Below are positions 60,435 through 64,000 of a DNA stretch of 64,000 bases, piece after piece (position 1 is the stretch's first letter; the number at the start of each line of letters is the position of its first letter). The DNA is taken from assembly GCA_964386005.1 (NCBI GenBank), contig CAYLSB010000003.1, positions 59,057 through 123,056 on the forward strand, given 5' to 3'. Source of the DNA: FEN-1350 sp964386005 (GTDB taxonomy: Bacteria; Planctomycetota; Phycisphaerae; Sedimentisphaerales; Anaerohalosphaeraceae). The position numbers and the translations under genes were made by a program. Under the pieces are notes generated by a model that was not told the DNA's origin, did no database searches, and worked only from the letters and a program-made list of their open reading frames with translations.

Positions 60435-61613
60435 CTACTTGACATTCAGGCACACCAGATTGCCCGCGGCGTTACGGCAGTAAATCCGACCGTTGGCCAG
60501 CACGGGGCGCGTCCAGCATTTCCCGGTTAGAACCTGCGCTTCGGCCACGGGCTTGAAGGCCTGCGGATCGGCCGGGGCGATGACCAGCTTGCCTTTTTCA
60601 CTCAACACAATCAGCTTGCCGTCGGAGGCCGTCAGCGATCCCTTTCCGATGGATTTTTCCGTCCAGGTCGTTTCGCCCGTCATCAGCTTTACGCAGCGCA
60701 ACTGGTTTTCGTCGATGCCGTACACGTAATCGCCGATGAGAACCGGCCCGCTGATTTGCGAACGCATCTCTTTGTTTTCCCAGACTCGGACTCCCCGGTT
60801 GCCTTCGATCGTAAAAAGCCCGCAACCCCGATCATATCCGGATGTTATAAATACATAATCCCCATTGATAATCGGATCGGATGCATTCACATCGTAACTG
60901 GTCTCCCAACCGATCGCCCAGACTTTCCTTCCCGTTTGGGCTTCGACGCCGTAACACTGCTTGGCCCCGAATACGGCCAGCATGGCATTGCCATCCTTCC
61001 CATACGGGACCGCGGTCGCATACCCGGACGCCGTCTTGGGGCTTTCCCACACCACCTTACCGGTATCCTTGTTGAGGGCCAGTCCCCATTCGCCGACGTT
61101 AAAGATCGCCTTGTCGCCGTGGATCAATGCCGAACCGGCGAATCCCCACGTCGGGGGATCGCAAGGAGCTTTGGCCTGCCAGACCAATTCGCCGCTGTCG
61201 GCCCTGACGCAGAACATTTTGCCGCCCTTGCTCATCCAATAGACCTTGCCCTGGTGAACGGTCGGCGTGGCGCTGGTGCCTCCTTCGTAATATTTGGCCA
61301 TCAACGGTTCGTCGTACGAATACGTCCAGACCTCTTTGCCTGTTTGTGCATCCAGACAATACAGAATGTCTTTTGTTTTGTTGGCATTTCCGGTCGTGTA
61401 AACCTTTTCTCCGACGACCGTCATGGAGGCGAATCCCAGACCGACTTCGGCTTTCCAGAGAATCTTCGGGCCGCCCGCCGGCCAGCTCGTCGAGAACGTT
61501 TCCCTGGAGATGTTGTTCAGATCCGGGCCGTTCCAATTCGGCCAGTCGGCGGCCATGGCCAATCCGGCACCCACTGCCATTACCGCAATTACCAATCCGC
61601 TCATTCGAATCAT
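60435..61613 (-). CDS. Secreted PQQ-like beta-propeller repeat protein
   Basis: 392 residues; signal peptide to about 21 (AGLAMAA). Propeller blades contain the PQQ-repeat pattern (LDAQTGKEVWTY, VRADSGELVWQA, LNKDTGKVVWES, VEAQTGRKVWAI, RCVKLMTGETTW). Free Cys residues are scattered, and the ligands of real quinoprotein dehydrogenases are not evident, so it is more likely a BamB-like or binding propeller. Common in Planctomycetes as large families. AAAGG lies about 8 bases before the ATG. Stands alone, divergent from pepD. Confidence 0.88.
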   Translation of the reverse strand: MIRMSGLVIAVMAVGAGLAMAADWPNWNGPDLNNISRETFSTSWPAGGPKILWKAEVGLGFASMTVVGEKVYTTGNANKTKDILYCLDAQTGKEVWTYSYDEPLMAKYYEGGTSATPTVHQGKVYWMSKGGKMFCVRADSGELVWQAKAPCDPPTWGFAGSALIHGDKAIFNVGEWGLALNKDTGKVVWESPKTASGYATAVPYGKDGNAMLAVFGAKQCYGVEAQTGRKVWAIGWETSYDVNASDPIINGDYVFITSGYDRGCGLFTIEGNRGVRVWENKEMRSQISGPVLIGDYVYGIDENQLRCVKLMTGETTWTEKSIGKGSLTASDGKLIVLSEKGKLVIAPADPQAFKPVAEAQVLTGKCWTRPVLANGRIYCRNAAGNLVCLNVK

Positions 61614-61982
61614 GGTGTTCCCTTTCGTTTGTTTGCTATACTCGAATTACCGATTTTATGTTCATGGGAAAAACCTGCTCCCTCATGTGAACGATCCGAT
61701 CCCCCCGTTTCTTTCATCTTCCCGGCCGCTTTTCATTTCCGATATCTTTTCCGCCCTCCCAGGCCCGTCTTGCCCTCGGAACCTCCGAAATCCGACCGGG
61801 TTTTATTATACGCCCGCCAACCCGGATTGTCAAATGACGACAAAATCAGCGGGGCGGAATCAATAACGCTTGACCCTGAAACTCCCGTTCGTTACCATGA
61901 ATCCCAGTGACGGAACAAATGGTTATCGAAAACGTATTGGATCGGTGGATCTCTTTTCCGCCTCACAGACAGGAGAACGATT
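61614..61982. other. Divergent promoter region between the PQQ-propeller gene and pepD
   Basis: 369 bases with no gene. It must hold promoters for both directions; a TATAGC (minus strand, about 61635) is the only -10-like box seen, with a poor -35. No structured RNA recognised. Confidence 0.45.
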
Positions 61983-63431
61983 ATGAATCGCTCGGAATCC
62001 CAAGCCCAGGCCGTCTGGAATCTCTTCGAACAAATCGCCCGCGTCCCGCGCCCCTCGGGCCAAGAACAGCAGATGGCCGAGTGGATCCGTCGTTTCGCCT
62101 CCGAGCGCGGGTTTTCCGCCCGATCGGATTCCGTCGGCAATCTCATCGTCGAAGTACCGGCAACGCCGGATCGTGCGAGCCGACCCTCCCTCATCCTGCA
62201 GGGACACATGGATATGGTCTGCCAGAAACAACCGGACTCGACGCATGACTTTATGAAGGATCCGATTCGGCTGGTCGAACGGGACGGTTGGATCTGCGCC
62301 GACGGTACGACCCTCGGCGCCGACAACGGCATCGGCATCGCCTTGGGGCTTGCCCTGGCGACCGAGCCGGGACTTTCGCATCCCGCGCTGGAACTGCTGT
62401 TCACCGTCGATGAGGAAACCGGACTGACGGGTGCGACGGCGCTGGCGCCGGGATTTCTGCGCGGCAAGCGGATGTTGAACCTGGACAGCGAAGACGACAG
62501 CTTCACCGTCGGATGCGCGGGCGGCGAACAAACGCAGATCGATTTTTCATATAAGACCGGGACATCCGCCAATCGGATCCCGTGCCGCCTGACGGTGTCG
62601 GGGTTGCGCGGCGGACACAGCGGCGTGAACGTCCACGAACAGCGGGCCAACGCGCTGAAGCTGCTGACGCGGAGTATCGCGGCGCTGATGGATTCGCAGG
62701 ACGTGCGAATCGTCGAGATGTCCGGGGGCAGCGCGCACAACGCAATTCCCAGAGACGCCCAGGCAATCGTTCTGGTGCCTCGCCGCAAAGTAAAGCGGGC
62801 GACGGAGATTCTCGCGAATCTCCAGACGGTTTTCCGAAATGAATACACCCAAATCGACCCCCAAATCCAAATTAATCTTGTTTCCATCGACTCCTCCTGT
62901 ACCCACGCATTGTCTTCCACGTCCACACGGACGCTGATTGATTTGCTCCTCGGCATTCCCAACGGGGTCCATCGCGTCTCTCAGGAATTTTCCGGGGTCG
63001 TCGAAACGTCCAGCAATCTGGCCGTGATCAACACGATCGCCGATCCTAACGGTATCTCGATCGTCAGTTCGCAGCGAAGTCTCAAGGAATCCTGTCTCGA
63101 CGAGATGACCGCCTGTGTAACGTCGGTGGCACGTCTGGCCGATACGTCGATTACGACGCTCGGCCGGTATCCCGGCTGGGATCCGGATCCCTCGTCGGCG
63201 CTGCTGGCGGAATGCTCGCGGGTGTATGAACAACTCCGCGGTCGCAAACCCGCCATCCTCGTTATCCACGCCGGACTTGAATGCGGCATTATCGGCAAAC
63301 ATTTTCCCGGCATGGACATGGTCTCGCTGGGACCCACCATCGAAAACGCCCACAGCCCGCAGGAACGACTCGAGATCGCTTCGGTCGATCAAACATGGGC
63401 TCTGTTAAAAACGCTTTTGCCGAGCCTATAA
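61983..63431 (+). CDS. pepD: Aminoacyl-histidine dipeptidase (M20 family)
   Basis: 482-residue cytoplasmic metallopeptidase that cleaves Xaa-His dipeptides. M20 metal motifs are in order: QGHMDMV (first His/Asp), ADNGIGIA (bridging Asp), DEETGLTGA (catalytic Glu pair), LNLDSEDD (Asp), and a C-terminal HAGLECG (His). A lid domain lies about 200-395. The length is right for PepD. AGGAG sits about 8 bases before the ATG. Stand-alone gene followed by the tandem repeats. Confidence 0.94.
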   Translation: MNRSESQAQAVWNLFEQIARVPRPSGQEQQMAEWIRRFASERGFSARSDSVGNLIVEVPATPDRASRPSLILQGHMDMVCQKQPDSTHDFMKDPIRLVERDGWICADGTTLGADNGIGIALGLALATEPGLSHPALELLFTVDEETGLTGATALAPGFLRGKRMLNLDSEDDSFTVGCAGGEQTQIDFSYKTGTSANRIPCRLTVSGLRGGHSGVNVHEQRANALKLLTRSIAALMDSQDVRIVEMSGGSAHNAIPRDAQAIVLVPRRKVKRATEILANLQTVFRNEYTQIDPQIQINLVSIDSSCTHALSSTSTRTLIDLLLGIPNGVHRVSQEFSGVVETSSNLAVINTIADPNGISIVSSQRSLKESCLDEMTACVTSVARLADTSITTLGRYPGWDPDPSSALLAECSRVYEQLRGRKPAILVIHAGLECGIIGKHFPGMDMVSLGPTIENAHSPQERLEIASVDQTWALLKTLLPSL

Positions 63432-63440
63432 GACAGAAAC

Positions 63441-63948
63441 CATCCACCTCACTTCGTTCGGTGGCTGCCACCCAATTGTAGGGGCGGATGGCATCCGCCC
63501 ACATTGCGGTTGTCTATCCGTTTGCGATCCACCGCATGAACCAAAGGGCGCATGCCGTGTGCCCCTTCATCCACCTCGCTGGTGCTCGGTGGCTGCCACC
63601 CGATTGTAGGGCGGATGGCATCCGCCCACATTGCGGTTGTCTATCCGTTTGCGATCCACCGCATGAACCAAAGGGCGCATGCCGTGTGCCCCTTCATCCA
63701 CCTCGCTGGTGCTCGGTGGCTGCCACCCGATTGTAGGGCGGATGGCATCCGCCCACATTGTCGGTTGTCTATCCGTTTGCGATCCACCGTATGAACCAAA
63801 GGGCGCATGCCGTGTGCCCCTTCATCCACCTCGCGTTGCTCGGTGGCTGCCGCCCGATTGTAGGGCGGATGGTATCCGCCCACATTGTGGGTTGTCTATC
63901 CCTTTGCGATCCACCGCATGATTCAATGGGGCACACGCCGTGTGCCCC
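63441..63948. repeat. Four tandem 127-bp repeats with palindromes
   Basis: Units begin with CATCCACCTC at 63441, 63568, 63695 and 63822, exactly 127 bases apart. Each has an inverted repeat GGGCGGATG-G-CATCCGCCC (for example 63609-63627), a second GC palindrome around GGGCGCATGCCGTGTGCCC, and the stretch CGGTGGCTGCCACCC. Units 2 and 3 are nearly identical; 1 and 4 diverge at the edges. Intergenic, after pepD; no coding sense. Confidence 0.95.
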
Positions 63949-63983
63949 TACGCAAAGCGGAACGGTTGTGTGTCCTCTGTCAT

Positions 63984-64000
63984 AAAAGGGGTCAGACCCT
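63984..64000. repeat. Palindrome cut by the window edge
   Basis: AAAAGGGGTCAGACCCT, the left side of what looks like an AGGGGTC/GACCCCT hairpin often found as a dispersed repeat. Incomplete, so only tentative. Confidence 0.3.

Noticed and set aside
63441..63948. CRISPR array
   Set aside because: Repeat unit is 127 bases with no unique spacers, and the whole unit repeats in tandem; no cas genes nearby.

Overview
The window looks like a chromosomal piece of a Gram-negative, moderately GC-rich planctomycete, most likely of the Phycisphaerae type. This is inferred from the protein content: many large secreted proteins with dockerin-like Asp-rich C-termini, one PEP-CTERM protein, FG-GAP/xylose-isomerase-like and DUF1080 proteins, Tat-exported Gfo/Idh oxidoreductases, a neutral ceramidase-like protein and a PQQ-like propeller protein. 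I could run no search, so family calls rest on motifs read from the translated sequence.

Layout. 1-4.7 kb (+): two ketoacyl synthases (the first cut by the window edge and lacking one catalytic His), serS and tatC. 4.7-8.4 kb (-): a membrane nucleotide-sugar dehydratase with an unusual helical insertion, and a membrane protein. 8.5-14.3 kb (-): a CE15-GH2-DUF1080 fusion and a Tat-exported Gfo/Idh oxidoreductase, separated by a clear terminator. 14.7 kb (+): tRNA-Ser(GGA). 15-17 kb (-): secreted subtilisin-like protease plus lipoprotein. 17.2-30.3 kb (-): five secreted proteins in one probable operon (dockerin-like protein, giant SdrD-B/beta-helix protein, vanadium haloperoxidase-multicopper oxidase fusion, two-domain multicopper oxidase, multicopper-oxidase-like protein with PKD/jelly-roll modules). 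30.8-32.4 kb (-): four small soluble proteins (CBS, CMD, zinc ribbon, unknown). 32.7-38.7 kb (-): NarL-type response regulator and a very large PAS/GAF histidine kinase split by one in-frame amber codon. 39.1 kb (-): ferritin-like protein. 40-46.9 kb (+): PEP-CTERM protein, PA14/LamG protein, FG-GAP/TIM-barrel fusion, unknown secreted protein, SUI1/YciH factor. 47-51.5 kb (-): Tat amidohydrolase, NSS symporter with a 37-residue one-helix partner, rnc, STAS protein. 51.9 kb (+): ceramidase-like hydrolase. 53.3-60.3 kb (-): a compact terpenoid-type cluster. 60.4-63.4 kb: PQQ-propeller protein (-) and pepD (+). 63.44-63.95 kb: four 127-bp tandem repeats with palindromes.

Two regions look like undescribed systems. 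The first is the 17-30 kb secreted redox operon. One protein joins a complete vanadate site to a type 1 copper-bearing cupredoxin domain. The next protein carries the other half of a trinuclear copper site and lacks the half the first one has, so a hetero-oligomeric oxidase is a reasonable hypothesis (metal or halide oxidation outside the cytoplasm). The second is the 53-60 kb cluster: a 2[4Fe-4S] protein, a radical SAM enzyme, a DUF116-polyprenyl synthase fusion, a small alpha/alpha-toroid protein and a class II (DxDD) terpene cyclase, mostly with overlapping genes.

Other connections: tatC sits near two Tat substrates. DUF1080, Gfo/Idh and xylose-isomerase-like TIM proteins occur in the same window, the trio expected for 3-keto-glycoside cleavage. 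The response regulator and kinase are translationally coupled.
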